Shown piece by piece: positions 34,701 through 45,190 of a DNA stretch of 64,000 nt; position 1 is the first letter of the stretch; each line of letters starts with the position of its first letter. The DNA is from Molossus alvarezi (taxonomy: Eukaryota; Chordata; Mammalia; Chiroptera; Molossidae): positions 163,112,290 through 163,176,289 of the forward strand of contig CM073885.1 of the NCBI GenBank assembly GCA_037176705.1. The letters are read 5' to 3'. The notes beneath the pieces are model-generated. The model saw only the letters and a program-made list of their open reading frames with translations, was not told where the DNA came from and ran no database searches. The position numbers and the translations under genes were made by a program.

Positions 34701-36101
34701 TTTGTTTATGTGATGTATCACATTTATTGCTTTGTTAATATTGTACCCGCCTTGCATCCCTGGGATAAATCCCACTTGGTCATGGTGAATAAATTTTTTG
34801 ATGTATGGCTGGATTCGATTTGCTAGTATTTTGTTTAGGATTTTGGCATGTATGTTCATGAGGGATATTAGCCTGTACTTTTCTTACTTTGTAGAGGTTT
34901 TCTGGTTTGGGAACTAGCATTATGCTGGCCTCATAAAATGAGTTTGGAAGTTTTTTTTTGTCTTGAATTTTTTGAAATAGTTTGAGGAGAATGGGTATTA
35001 GTTCTTTTTTGAATGTTCAGAAAAATTCCTCCGTGAAGCTGTCCGGGCCTAGGCTTTTGTTTGCTGGGAGAGTCTTGATTACATCTTCCATTTCTTATGT
35101 TGTCATTGGTCTGTTCAAGTTTTTTATCTCCTCCCAGTTCAGTTTTGGAAGACTATGTGCTTTTAGAAATTTGTCCATTTTGCTTAGATTGTCTAATTTT
35201 TTGCCGTATAAATGTTCATAATATTTGTTCACGATCGTTTTTATTTTTGTGGTGTCACTTATTATTTCTCCTCTTTCATTTCTGATTTTGTGTATTTGGG
35301 TTCTCTCTGTTTGTTTCTTGGTGAGTGTAGCTAACAGTTCATCCATCTTGTTTATCTTTTTGAAAAATCAGCTCTTTGTTTCATTGATCCTTTGAATTGA
35401 TTTTTGGTCTCCATGTCATTTATTTCTGCTCTGATATTTACTATTTCTTTCCTTCTACTTGCTCTGGGGTTTTCTTTTTGTTAGCTTTCTAGTTCTTTAA
35501 GTTGTGAGGTGATATAGTCTATTAGACATTTTTTTTTGCTTCTTGAGGTGGGTCTGTAGTGCTATGAATTTCCTTCTCAGAACTGCTTTTGCTGCATCCC
35601 ATAGATGTTGTGTTTAGTTTCATTGTTTTCCAGAATGTTTTTAATTTCTTCCTTGATCTGCTTAGTAACATATTCCTTCTTTGATTACATGCTATTTAGC
35701 TTCCATGTCTTTGCATGTTCTTGTTGCAAGTGATTTCTAGCTGCATGACATTGTGATCGGAGAAGATGCTTGATATGATTTCAATCTTCTTGAACTTATA
35801 GAGACTTACTTTGTTCCCAACATGTGGTCTAACTTTGAGAATATCCCATGTGCACTTAAGAAGAATGTGAATTCTTTGGTTTTTGGGTGTAATTCTTTGT
35901 AGATATCTATTGAATCCATTTGGTCTAGTGCTTCATTTAGAGTCTGTGTTTCCTTGTTATTTTTTTTGTCTAGAAGATTTATCCAGCAATGTCAGTGGAG
36001 AATTGAAGTCCCCTGCTATGATAGTATTGTTGTCAATTTTTTTTGAAGTCCTCCAAAAGATTTTTAACATACATTGGTGCTTTCATATTGCGTATATGTT
36101 T

Positions 36102-36251
36102 GTTTACCAAGGTTATATCTTCCTGTATATCTATATCTATATCTATATCTACCAAGGTTATAGATCCTTTCAATATTATGTTTACCAAGGTTATATCTTC
36201 CTGTATATCTATATCTATATCTACCAAGGTTATAGACCCTTTCAATATTAT
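36102..36251 (+). repeat. Tandem repeat of 78 and 72 bp inside L1
   Basis: Two units start gtttaccaaggttatatctt at 36102 and 36180. They differ by one internal TATATC hexamer and a single base. It is a local duplication within L1 ORF2 DNA. Confidence 0.92.
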
Positions 36252-36454
36252 GTAGTGGCCTTGTTTGTCTTTACTTATGGCCTTCATTTTGAAATCTACT
36301 TTATGAGGTATGAGTATTGCAACCCCAGCTTTCTTTAGCTTTTTGTTTCCTTGAAAGATTTTTTTCTCTCTTCACTTTCAACCTATGTAAGGCTTTTGCT
36401 GTGAGGTGGGTCTCTTGTAAACAAGATATATGTGAGTGATGCTTTCTTTTCTTT

Positions 36455-36690
36455 CTTATCCTCACCTGAGGACATTTCTTTCAGATAGAGTGGGGGGAAG
36501 AAAGAGAAAGAGAGAGAGAGAGACATCAATGTGACAATGTGAAAGGGAAACATCAAGTGACTGCCACCTGCATGACCAACCAAGGCCGGGGACACACTTC
36601 AACTGAGGTATGTGCCCTTAGCAAAAACCAAACCCGGGTCTCTCTGGCCCACAGACTAATGCTCTAACCACTTAGTCAAACCGGCCAGGG
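36455..36690 (-). mobile_element. Ves-type bat SINE, antisense, inside L1
   Basis: The minus-strand head gccctggccggtttgactaa ends at 36690. Confidence 0.9.
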
Positions 36691-37014
36691 CCTCTCTGTG
36701 TCTTCTTATTGGAGCATTCATATCATACACATTTATGGTGACAATTGATATGTACTTATTTATTGCCATTTTTTTTAGAGTTATCTGTGTGCCAGGGTCT
36801 TACCAGGAGCATCAGTGAAGCTGCCAAACACAGATATCAGTTTGGGGACACACAGCTGGTACCCAAACTAAGTTATTCTGCCTTTCCCCCCAAACAAAGC
36901 TGGGTGAACAACAAACAAAACACACAAAGGAGGCTTCACTTCACGTACTTAACTTGATTTGTACTACAGATTAGAAAGATGATACTTTTTTTCTTAAAAA
37001 ACAAAAGTATATGT

Positions 37015-37052
37015 ACACACACACAGAGAGAGACATACACACACACACACAT
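37015..37052. repeat. CA-rich microsatellite
   Basis: An interrupted (AC)n tract immediately left of the mariner-like element. Confidence 0.9.
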
Positions 37053-37057
37053 ATGTA

Positions 37058-37184
37058 CATGGTGGGGCAAAAGTAGGTTTACAGTTGTGAGTATGTGAAA
37101 TGAGTTTTTTCTTATATTATTATTTCTTAATTATTGTATTATTTTGCATAAAAACAGTTATATACCTGCTTTTGCCCCACTGTG
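37058..37184. mobile_element. Mariner-like MITE
   Basis: A 127-bp element with imperfect inverted ends of about 30 bp (ggtggggcaaaagtaggttt against agtggggcaaaagcaggtat on the other strand), AT-rich centre and TA on both sides, as expected for mariner targets. No coding content. Confidence 0.8.
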
Positions 37185-37186
37185 TA

Positions 37187-37887
37187 TTGAGTAGTGGACA
37201 TTGCCTTTCAGTAACAACAATTTTAGTCTAATTTTTATCCCTATGAAAAATCCAGTTTTCTCACAGTTGAACCATTAGTGTATTAAAAATCCGTATTAAA
37301 GAGGGAGTCTCCCCAACCCCCTATATATTTTTTATTTTGATCTTCGTGAAGCTGTTTCTCATATGCATAAAATTTTAACAGTTTCATATCTCTATTATTC
37401 CAGAGGACAGATAATTTGACCTATTAAATCTTACTGAAACAGAAAATTTTGTGCTGTTTAACAGTAAGATTCTGAACACTGACCAGTGGTGTTGATTATA
37501 CCCAATGTGCTAATACATATTTGAGTATAATAAAGAAAATTGGGACACCTCTGAAGGGCTTTGTGAGGGCTTTGAGTCATGTAGGAACCTTTCAAACTGG
37601 CCTCTTCCCTCAGTACTTTGCCTGCTCCATGATATTTTACTTAGACTTTTATCACTTGTTTCCATAAACGTCATTTAATTGTTTCTCCTTTACACTATGC
37701 AAAACAAGAGGATGATAAAATGCCATATTTTGTTTATAAATACATGACAATGTTTATCTTCTGCTTTGTTTTATGTTTAAATGGCAATCGATTATTATAT
37801 AATTACTTTCCCATTTTTCTTTCTGTTTGTTTGAGTTCCACAATCTATGTAAAATAAAGGATTAATTGCCAGTCAAAACTCTTTTTA
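37187..37887. other. Unassigned spacer
   Basis: AT-rich sequence, no gene or recognised repeat. Confidence 0.5.
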
Positions 37888-38139
37888 AAAAAATTTTTGT
37901 TAATCCTCACCTGAGGATATTTTCCCATTGATTTTTAGATAGAGTGGAAGGGAAGGAGGGGGAGAGAGAGAAGAACATCTATGTAAGAGAGACACATTGA
38001 TTGGTTGCTTCCCACATGACCTCAACCAAGGCCAGGGATGGAACTACAACCCAGGCACATGCACTTGACTGGCAATTGAATCCATGAACTTTTGGTCCAT
38101 GGGCTTACACTTTAACCCCTGAGCCAACCTGACCAGGAC
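37888..38139 (-). mobile_element. Ves-type bat SINE, antisense
   Basis: The minus-strand head tgtcctggtcaggttggctc ends at 38139. Confidence 0.88.
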
Positions 38140-38361
38140 ACCATCCAAAACTCTTAATAGCTCAGTTTTGTACTAATAATCAATTTTATCACATATAAAT
38201 CAGAAAACAATTCTTCTATGTGCCTTCCACTGATGGTTTTCAATGGTATTTGAAGTTACCTTTTGTCTCCCACCCACACCTACCCCAGTCCACTTAACAA
38301 GCATGAACTCCAAAGTGTGAGAGAAAGAAGGAAGACATTTTCCTCCCTGCTTTTTCTTTCA

Positions 38362-38407
38362 GGCTCCAGAAAGTGTACAACTGTGGCTCCAGAAAGAGGA
38401 CAACTGT
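38362..38407 (+). repeat. 23-bp tandem duplication
   Basis: Two 23-bp units beginning ggctccagaaag and ending acaactgt, with two differences. The surrounding 38140-38780 otherwise shows nothing I recognise. Confidence 0.9.
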
Positions 38408-38779
38408 GCCTCTCCATGCTCTCCAGAGCTATTTCTCAGGTTCTAAACACAGCCAACTGCAGCTGCCTGAATGAGATGGTCCCCTGATGATGTGTGGATA
38501 GCCAAGCCCTAAGCAAAGGTCTGAAGAGACTTTGAGGGAGCAACTGAGAATCCAATCATTTGGGCTGACTTGAGGAAGCCTAAGGTATCCCTTTGGGGAT
38601 GAGCTGGTAGGGTGGAGATAGGATGAATGGAACAAAGTCAGGGATTAGAAAGAAGGGAAAAGGAAACCTCTTTGAGCTTGTACAAACCCTGTGAGTTCTA
38701 CCTGTCAAAAGGTCTGTGATGGTGAAAACCTGTACCTGAGGGTCATTTTTAGTCAGATACTTGGATTACCCCCCCTTCT

Positions 38780-39300
38780 TGGTTTTATTTATCTGTTTGT
38801 TTTATTGAGGTACAGTTGACATACAACATGATATTAGGTTCAGGTGTATAACAATGATGCAATAAATGTCTATATTGCAAAATGATCACTACAGTAAGTA
38901 GTTGATGTCCATCACCACACAATTTCAGAGTTTTTGTGTATGTGTGTGTGTGTGCTGAGGATTTTTAAAATTTATTCTTTTAGCAACTTTCAAACATGCA
39001 GTACAGCATTATGAATTACAGTCACCATGCTATACGTTACAGGACTTATTTATCTTATAACTGAAAATTTGCACCATATTACACTCTTCATCCACTTCCC
39101 CACCCTTCATATCCTGCCTCTGACAGCCCAAATCTATTTTTGTACCTATGAGTTCTTTTTTGTTGTTTCTGTTTTTTTAAGATTCTGCACATAAGTGAGA
39201 TTATATGGTATTAGTCTTTCTCTGACTTTATTCACTTAGCATTATGCCCTCAATGTCCATCCATGTGGTCCAAATGAAATGACTTTCTTTTTTTTAATGG
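38780..39300 (-). mobile_element. Old L1 3'-end fragment, antisense
   Basis: Begins with 'ttattgaggtacagttgaca' and continues with 'ataagtgagattatatggta', typical of reversed L1MA-type 3' ends. No coding capacity. Confidence 0.65.
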
Positions 39301-39309
39301 ATGAATTAT

Positions 39310-39790
39310 AGTTAGGAGATATTTGTTGAGTGTCTGTTATTAAATGCCAAGCACTGAGGTACATACTGGGGAGATGGTGTGCAAATTAGGATAGGTGGTG
39401 GCCAGGTGAGGGTGAAGGGGAGGGTATACTCCAGGTAGGAGCAAGGTTTAGTCAGGGAAAGATGCTGTGAGAAAGCTGTGTGTGAGCTTTTATGTAAAGA
39501 AACTCAATGGCCAGACCCATGGAGAGCATGGGGGGCCTGAGTAGGGCTCTGAGCTGGGGCCAGCATGAGGGCAGTCAGTGTGGCTAAGCCTGGGGAGGTC
39601 GGCCAGGTGGGTATGACCAGGGTGGACAGACAGGCAGAGACATGGTCAGGAGGCTGGGATTTATCCCAGCCACATTGGGAAGCTCCAGAGAAGACATTGG
39701 AAAGGGCACCTTTGTGGAAATTGCTAGAAACGTTGCTGACTTGAACTGTGCTGCCAGCAATCCAGGTGGAGTGACACAAACATTTGTGAA
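39310..39790 (+). mobile_element. Ancient interspersed repeat, family uncertain
   Basis: The phrases 'ttgttgagtgtctgttatt', 'gccaagcactgaggtacat' and the later Gly-rich text resemble the same old family as 18180-19570. The open frames on both strands here are chance. Confidence 0.35.
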
Positions 39791-39894
39791 ATTAATTTTA
39801 GCTTTTGCTGGAAGAGGTCAGAGGTCTCTGCAGTTCTTCTCCTTCCACTACCCCCCACCCCCAATAAGTTGAAGTGTAGAATAAAAAGGGAACA

Positions 39895-40385
39895 CCTCTT
39901 CTTCTTTGGTGTTTCAGGCTTCTTAGGGTATATTCCTAGAAGTGGGATCAGTGGGTGAAATGGAAGTTTCATTTTTAATTTTTTGAGTAACCTCCATATT
40001 GTTTTCCACAGTGGCTGCACTAGTCTGCATGCATTCCCACCAGCAGTGTACTAGAGTCCCCTTTTCTCCACACCCTTGCCACCACTTGTTGTTGGAAGAG
40101 TTGTTGATGGCGGCCATTGTGACAGGTGTGAGGTGATACCTCATGAGAGAATTTGCATTTCTCTGATGATTAGTAATGTTGAACATTTTTTCATATGTCT
40201 CTTGGCCACTTGCATGTCCTGTTTGGAGAAGTGTTTATTCAGGTCTGTCCATTTTTAAATTGGATTGTTTGTCTTCCTTTTGTTGAGTTGTACATGTACT
40301 CTATATATTTTGGAAATTAACTCATCTGATATATCGTTGACAATTATGCTCTCCCATATAGTGGGTTCCCTTTCTATTTTGATAC
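39895..40385 (-). mobile_element. L1 ORF2 3' fragment, antisense
   Basis: Closely resembles 32930-33425 of the larger L1 (for example 'tattcctagaagtgggatca'). Stops and indels throughout. Confidence 0.85.
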
Positions 40386-40389
40386 TTTT

Positions 40390-40775
40390 TTTTTTTTTTT
40401 GGTCTTTTTCTACTTCTTGGAGATTTAATTGACCTTATGCTCCAGCCCTTTTATAATTCTTTGTTTTGTCTATCTTAAACATTCCCTCTCTATCTCTGTC
40501 TCTTACCTTCTCTCTCTCTAGCTCGCTCACACACATGCTAATCTGGAGCTCACCTGGACCTTCCCCTGTTCATTCCCCTGGTGTGCATATCTTTCCTTTC
40601 TTTCTCCTAAGTTTCAAGGGTCCATCTTTTGCCTCTGTAACATGTTTCTTGAGCCCATGACATTTGCTCACTTCTTCTACCCCTGTGACTTTCTAAATAA
40701 ACTGTCCCTTATAATTTGAGTTCTTGGCTCTAAATTCTTTTTCAGCCAAACTCAAAGATCAAGATCTAACATCTG
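40390..40775 (+). mobile_element. Possible solo LTR of an endogenous retrovirus
   Basis: After a T-run there is C/T-rich sequence, then AATAAA near 40696, a short R/U5-like stretch and 'gatctaaca' followed by 'tctggtg', which could be an LTR end next to a primer-binding site. No internal retroviral genes are present. It could instead be ordinary CT-rich DNA. Confidence 0.35.
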
Positions 40776-40984
40776 GTGATATTTCTCTTTAATAAAAAAC
40801 AGCATATTAACTTTGTTGGTAATCTGTGATATTAAAGAATGCTACTATGACATTTGACTGCTTACACTGACTGGGATTAGTGTTTTGTTTTATTTTTCAA
40901 GGATTGGCTAATATAGTTTAGGCTATTTTTGTATTTGATTATTGCTGAATCATTGAGCTCTTTACAAATCATTAAAAAGAATTT

Positions 40985-41192
40985 TTTTATCTTCACCCTA
41001 GATATTTTTCTTTTTATCTTCAGATAGAGTGGGAGGGAGAAAAAGCAGAGAGAGAGAGAAACATTGATGTGAGAGAGACACATCAACCTGTTGCCTCCGC
41101 ATGACCCCAACCCAGGGCTGGGGACGAACCACAACTGAGGTACTCATTGGTCTGCAGGCCAAAGCTTTATTGCTAAGTCACATTGGCTGGAC
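40985..41192 (-). mobile_element. Diverged Ves-type SINE, antisense
   Basis: Agag-rich body and minus-strand head resembling tccagccaatgtgacttagc. Shortened in the head half. Confidence 0.75.
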
Positions 41193-41214
41193 TCATTAAA
41201 TCCTTTTTTCTTTA

Positions 41215-41350
41215 AAATTTAATTAATTAATTAATTAATTAATTAATTTTTGTTACACATGTTTCCCCTCCCTCCCTGCTTTGTCCTCAGCTTTGTTGTC
41301 CATGTTCATTGATTATGCATTCATGCATATAAGTTTTATGGTTCCTAAAG
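41215..41350 (-). mobile_element. L1 3'-UTR fragment with (TTAA)n run
   Basis: A tract of repeated AATT/TTAA followed by 'ttttgttacacatgtttccc', resembling 32430-32560 in the larger antisense L1. Confidence 0.65.
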
Positions 41351-41378
41351 TATTTTAAAGAGACTCTATTCTCGAGAG

Positions 41379-41568
41379 CAGTGGTTCTCAACCTTTCTAA
41401 TGCCATGACCCTTTAATACAATTCTTCATGTTGTGGGGACTCCCAACCATAATATTATTTTGTTGCTATTTTATAATTGTAATTTTGCTACTCTTATGTC
41501 TTAGGTGACCCCTGTGAAAGATCGTTCGACCCCCAAAGAAGTCATGACCTACAGGTTGAGAACCGCTG
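41379..41568. mobile_element. SPIN-type non-autonomous hAT transposon
   Basis: Inverted ends cagtggttctcaaccttt and aggttgagaaccgctg bound a 190-bp element. Internal text includes 'catgaccctttaatacaatt', 'ttgctattttataattgtaa' and 'gaccccc'. This matches the SPIN_NA family as I recall it, with an internal deletion. The flanks ctcgagag (41371-41378) and ctctagag (41569-41576) form an 8-bp target duplication with one change, near the hAT-preferred nTCTAGAn. Confidence 0.88.
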
Positions 41569-41689
41569 CTCTAGAGGGTCTCAAACATTTACTGTCCCCT
41601 CTCTGGTGCCACTGCAGATAAATTTTAATTTGTGTCTGTAGTAAGATTTACCTTCCAGTTGTAACTAGTTTAAAATAATTTGTCAGACA

Positions 41690-42060
41690 CTTTAGAACTT
41701 CTAATTTGCCCCAGATTCTGTGCTCAGCACTGGAGGTATAAGAGGAGTAAGAGTGCTCCCTTCCTGAAGAAGTTTACTTTGTAGGTGGGGACACCCTGTA
41801 AGCAATTGATACCACATCCCAAGTGGGCCAGTGCAGAGACAGGGAGGTGTTTTGCTGTGTGGCTGCTGGCAGAGGCATCCTGGAGGCAGATGGGAAGTGG
41901 GGTGAAGTTTGCTGGGAAAAGGAGAAAGAAAAGGTCTTGTAGCCAGAGAGAGCAGTATGAGGGAAGCAGGGTCCTGATGAGTGTCAAATAACTCAGAGGA
42001 TAGAAGTAGTAACATAATGGAAAGTGTTCTCTGAGGTTCCCATTTGAGTAGTGTAGTGAT
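41690..42060 (+). mobile_element. Ancient interspersed repeat, family uncertain
   Basis: 'tctgtgctcagcactggagg' and following text resemble the old mammalian repeat seen at 18180-19570 and 39310-39790. The 123-codon minus-strand frame is incidental. Confidence 0.35.
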
Positions 42061-42119
42061 AGTCTTAGTCAAACATGAAGGGAGAGTTAAATTTTCAGAG
42101 TTGTTTCATCTGCTTTTTC

Positions 42120-42260
42120 ATATATGAGAGAATCTTAAAACGATACTCTTTTATCCTCTTGATAAGGAGACTGAGGCCTAGAGAGACCTCTGACCTCATC
42201 GCTTGCAGGCCACAGGCCAGGCCAAGCACACACACCTCTGACTCAACTACTTTTGTTTTG
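42120..42260 (-). mobile_element. Possible MIR fragment
   Basis: 'aggagactgaggcctagaga' resembles the reversed MIR core. Short and uncertain. Confidence 0.35.
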
Positions 42261-42711
42261 CCACACTGTCTCCTGAACTAATATTTATTGTTGGTTTTAT
42301 TTACTTCAACAAAATGCTCTTGTTCCAATATTATATAAGGAATTATGTGTTATTGTAGAAAATAAATAGTAGAAATAGAAATCTCAGCTGCTTTTCATTT
42401 CTTAAGAAAAAATACACACTGAAATCTTATGCTAAATATTTTACATTATTATAAAAAGAATTTCTCACAGGTATTTGCCATGTTGGATTATAGGTACTAG
42501 ATGAAGGACAGCATTTCATAACCTCTTCCTCAAAACTTGTCTGTGGATTGTCTATTGGGTTTCACATAGAGCTGCACATGATATCACACTACAGCAGTTC
42601 ACAGATTATAAGAAAATTTTTAATGTTTTATTGTTTGACATTTTATCCAAGAAAAAACACACTTTTGTAAGTTTCACTTGTGATATTTTATTCTATTCCC
42701 TTCCCCTTCAG

Positions 42712-42812
42712 GTGTCTCCACATCTCCTTCGTGAAAAGCACAGCTCATGCTCAATCATCTTTTTAGATGAGAGCACACTGTCCGAGCCTAGTGTTATAAT
42801 CACTGTGCAATC
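42712..42812 (+). pseudogene. Cyclin-Y-like pseudogene copy 2, exon C
   Basis: Open, 101 bp, reading VSPHLLREKHSSC then IIFLDESTLSEP and SVIITVQ. Acceptor ccccttcag and donor gtgagt intact. It keeps the codon that copy 1 lost here. It differs from copy 1 at about 16 % of bases, mostly replacements. Exons A and B are absent upstream, so this is the first exon of the copy. Confidence 0.88.
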
Positions 42813-42931
42813 GTGAGTACAAATAGGTTGCCCAGGGCTCATTGACAGACCCTTTATGCTACCGGCATCCTTCCCTATGTAATTTCAGTCATTTGTTTGT
42901 CCTTTTCAGTGATCAGGGTAAAAAGCTGCTG

Positions 42932-43180
42932 TCATCCTGGATGATTTGGCTTTGTGGTTAGATTTTCTGGCTACAGATCAAAGAGTCAAGGGTTTGATTC
43001 TGGTCAAGGGCACATAACTCAGTTGTGGTTCAGTCCCAGCCCTCGTTGGGTCATGTGGGAGGCAAGGAGTCAGTGTGTCTCTCTCACATTGATGTTTCTC
43101 TGTGTCTCTTTCTCTGTATCTAAAGATAAATGGAAAATTATCCTCAGTTAAGGATTTAAAAAATGAAAAAAGAAAAAAAC
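42932..43180 (+). mobile_element. Ves-type SINE, private to copy 2
   Basis: Diverged head (ctggatgatttggctttgtg) and tail with attatcctcagttaagg. Flanks aagctgctgtca and aaactagtgtca fit a target duplication. Copy 1 near 11135 is empty. Confidence 0.8.
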
Positions 43181-43527
43181 TAGTGTCAAGTATATAGTGA
43201 TTTCAGGTTCCATTATACTCTTAGAGTGGATGGAAAAAGGGAATGCCAGTTAGCAAATACAACATCCCCTCAGATGTATTTATTGATAGTTACTTGATGC
43301 AGTACTGTTGTTGTGACATTGTTGAACAGTAAAAGAGGAGGTGCTTTTTATTGGATTTTTCTAGAAAAATTATTTCTTTATGGGATCTAGGCCTCCAACC
43401 ATGTGTGCTCCTCTGGAAGCTCCCCCTGGAAGAAGGAACAGCTTGTCCAATGCTGGCACCAGAGTGCATCGGCCTTTAGGTTTAATTGGCTCTTGTCAGG
43501 TTTCTCCCATTGCATATTTATTCTTCT

Positions 43528-43778
43528 AATGTATTTTTTTATCCTCACCTGAGGACATTTTTGTATTTATCTTCAGATAGAGCAGGAGGGAAAGAGGAGG
43601 GAATAGAGAGAGAGAAACATCAATGTGAGAGAGACACATTGAACAGCTGCCACCCACACTAACCCAACCGGGGCCAGAAACAAACTGCAATCTAGGTACG
43701 TGCTTTTAGCGGGAACTAAACCCAAGACCCACTGGTTTGCAGGCAGACACTCTAAATGCCGAGCCAAACTCTCTAGGG
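43528..43778 (-). mobile_element. Ves-type SINE, antisense, private to copy 2
   Basis: The minus-strand head agccctagagagtttggctc ends at 43778. Copy 1 near 11475 lacks it. Confidence 0.88.
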
Positions 43779-43839
43779 CTCTTCTATACTGTGTTTATAT
43801 TAAAATTCACTTCTCCTTTCAGAAAAAATGCATCAAACT

Positions 43840-44057
43840 TTTCTTTAAAAAAATTTTTTTTTCTTTATTGATTTTATAAAGAGAGAGAGAGAGAAATAGA
43901 AACATCAATAAGAAAAAACATCATTTGGCTGCCTCCTGCATGCCCCGCACTGGGTATTTGGCCCACAACCTGGTCATGTGCCCTGACTGGAAATAAACTG
44001 GCAACCTCTTGGTGCATGGGTCAATGCTCAACCACTGAGCCACACCAGCCAGGCGCA
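43840..44057 (-). mobile_element. Ves-related SINE (second subfamily), private to copy 2
   Basis: Flanks gcatcaaac on both sides. The body has 'ctttattgattttataaaga' in plus orientation. Copy 1 is empty at the matching site (about 11505). Confidence 0.85.
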
Positions 44058-44164
44058 TCAAACCAGTGTTAAGGAATAACTTTTAAAGCCACCTTCTTTG
44101 TGGATATAATTTGTTCAACTGAGGTTTTAATTTTATAGATGTATTAAATTTAATTATTATGTAT

Positions 44165-45190
44165 ATGTAGAGATACATCAATAAGTCTTCAAGACACTAT
44201 ATCAATCCTTATAGAAGAAAATCAGAGCAGAAAAAAATGAAAGCGGTGAGGTTGTGGAAACACAGCCACAGGTAGATTTACACTGAAGCAACACAACAGT
44301 GTTACGATGAGATAAACTGTCCCTTAAGTTCTGCAAGCACCACATAGGCCACAGTTGGAGACACTCTTTAAAAACAAACATCCTATGATGAATCTTTCAA
44401 GCTTCTTGAAGACTGAAATGAAACCAAAATGGGATGCAGAGCTTCCTGAATTCCCTGGGTTGTCCAAGGAACATTGTCAGCGTCTCCCTGGGATGTGAGT
44501 GTTGTTTTCCCAGAGCACAATTTGGGAAATGCTCCCTGAAAATATGAATATTCTCAATCCTAATTTTATTTTTCAGTTCTAAAAACATAATTTGTTTCTA
44601 AACTTAATTTTGTTTCTATTGTACCAGCTTTTCTGCTAACTAAACGATCAGTAACTTCTTCTTTAATTACAAGTACTTGAATTACAAGTTCACAATCATA
44701 ATAATGTAACTTCTCTCACTTATAACAGTAGTTGCGATCAAATTGTTTCACCAAAAATTGAGCCCTGTCCCTGTCTAAGTCCTGAGCCTTGGCACCTATC
44801 GCATAATCACTGGAGATTTTTATTCAGCCGGGACACTAAATTTATGGGTGCAACCAACTCCACTCTGGCTGCATTCCATAGCTTCTTTTGAATTCAAAAG
44901 ATTGTGCTTTTACAGCATATAATTCAAAAGTAGTTTCAGAGATGGACCTTCCTCAGACTAGTACATGTTATGCTTTTCTTCTCCAAATTAGTCTAATTTT
45001 TGGATGCACAATAAGTTTTAACTTGCTCTCATTATGTTTTGAAAATGATCATTCAGTACATTTACTGTTGGTAAAATAAAGGTGTAGTGAGAAACTTAAC
45101 ACAGCTAATTAGCTTTTAGAAATGGTTTAGAAAAAATGTTTATTGTGGGTTAGTAGAGCATTGTTCTGAATGGGGTGGGTGAGTCTTATT
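44165..45190. other. About 1 kb present only in copy 2
   Basis: Copy 1 jumps from 'gatgtattaaattttg' (about 11600) to the equivalent of 45195. I cannot tell insertion in copy 2 from deletion in copy 1. No gene or repeat recognised, no target duplication seen. Confidence 0.6.

Larger units (their letters stand above)
32405..36740 (-). mobile_element. 5'-truncated L1, antisense, ORF2 broken
   Basis: It runs from a reversed 3' UTR (32450-32700) through ORF2. Minus-strand pieces include the C-terminal part (33118-33471), the reverse-transcriptase segment at 33936-34373 ([50 protein letters not shown]) and 34650-34859 ([10 protein letters not shown]). Just upstream of ILYVDNP the FADD catalytic box reads NETD, so the first aspartate is lost and the enzyme is dead. 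A SINE interrupts it at 36455-36690. Confidence 0.9.

Noticed and set aside
36102..36251. CRISPR-like repeat array
   Set aside because: Only two unequal units inside an L1 in vertebrate DNA.
32405..42617. Search for copies of exons A and B before copy 2
   Set aside because: Nothing resembling PRASTIFL or VQGKNMK text was found, so copy 2 is taken to be 5'-truncated.
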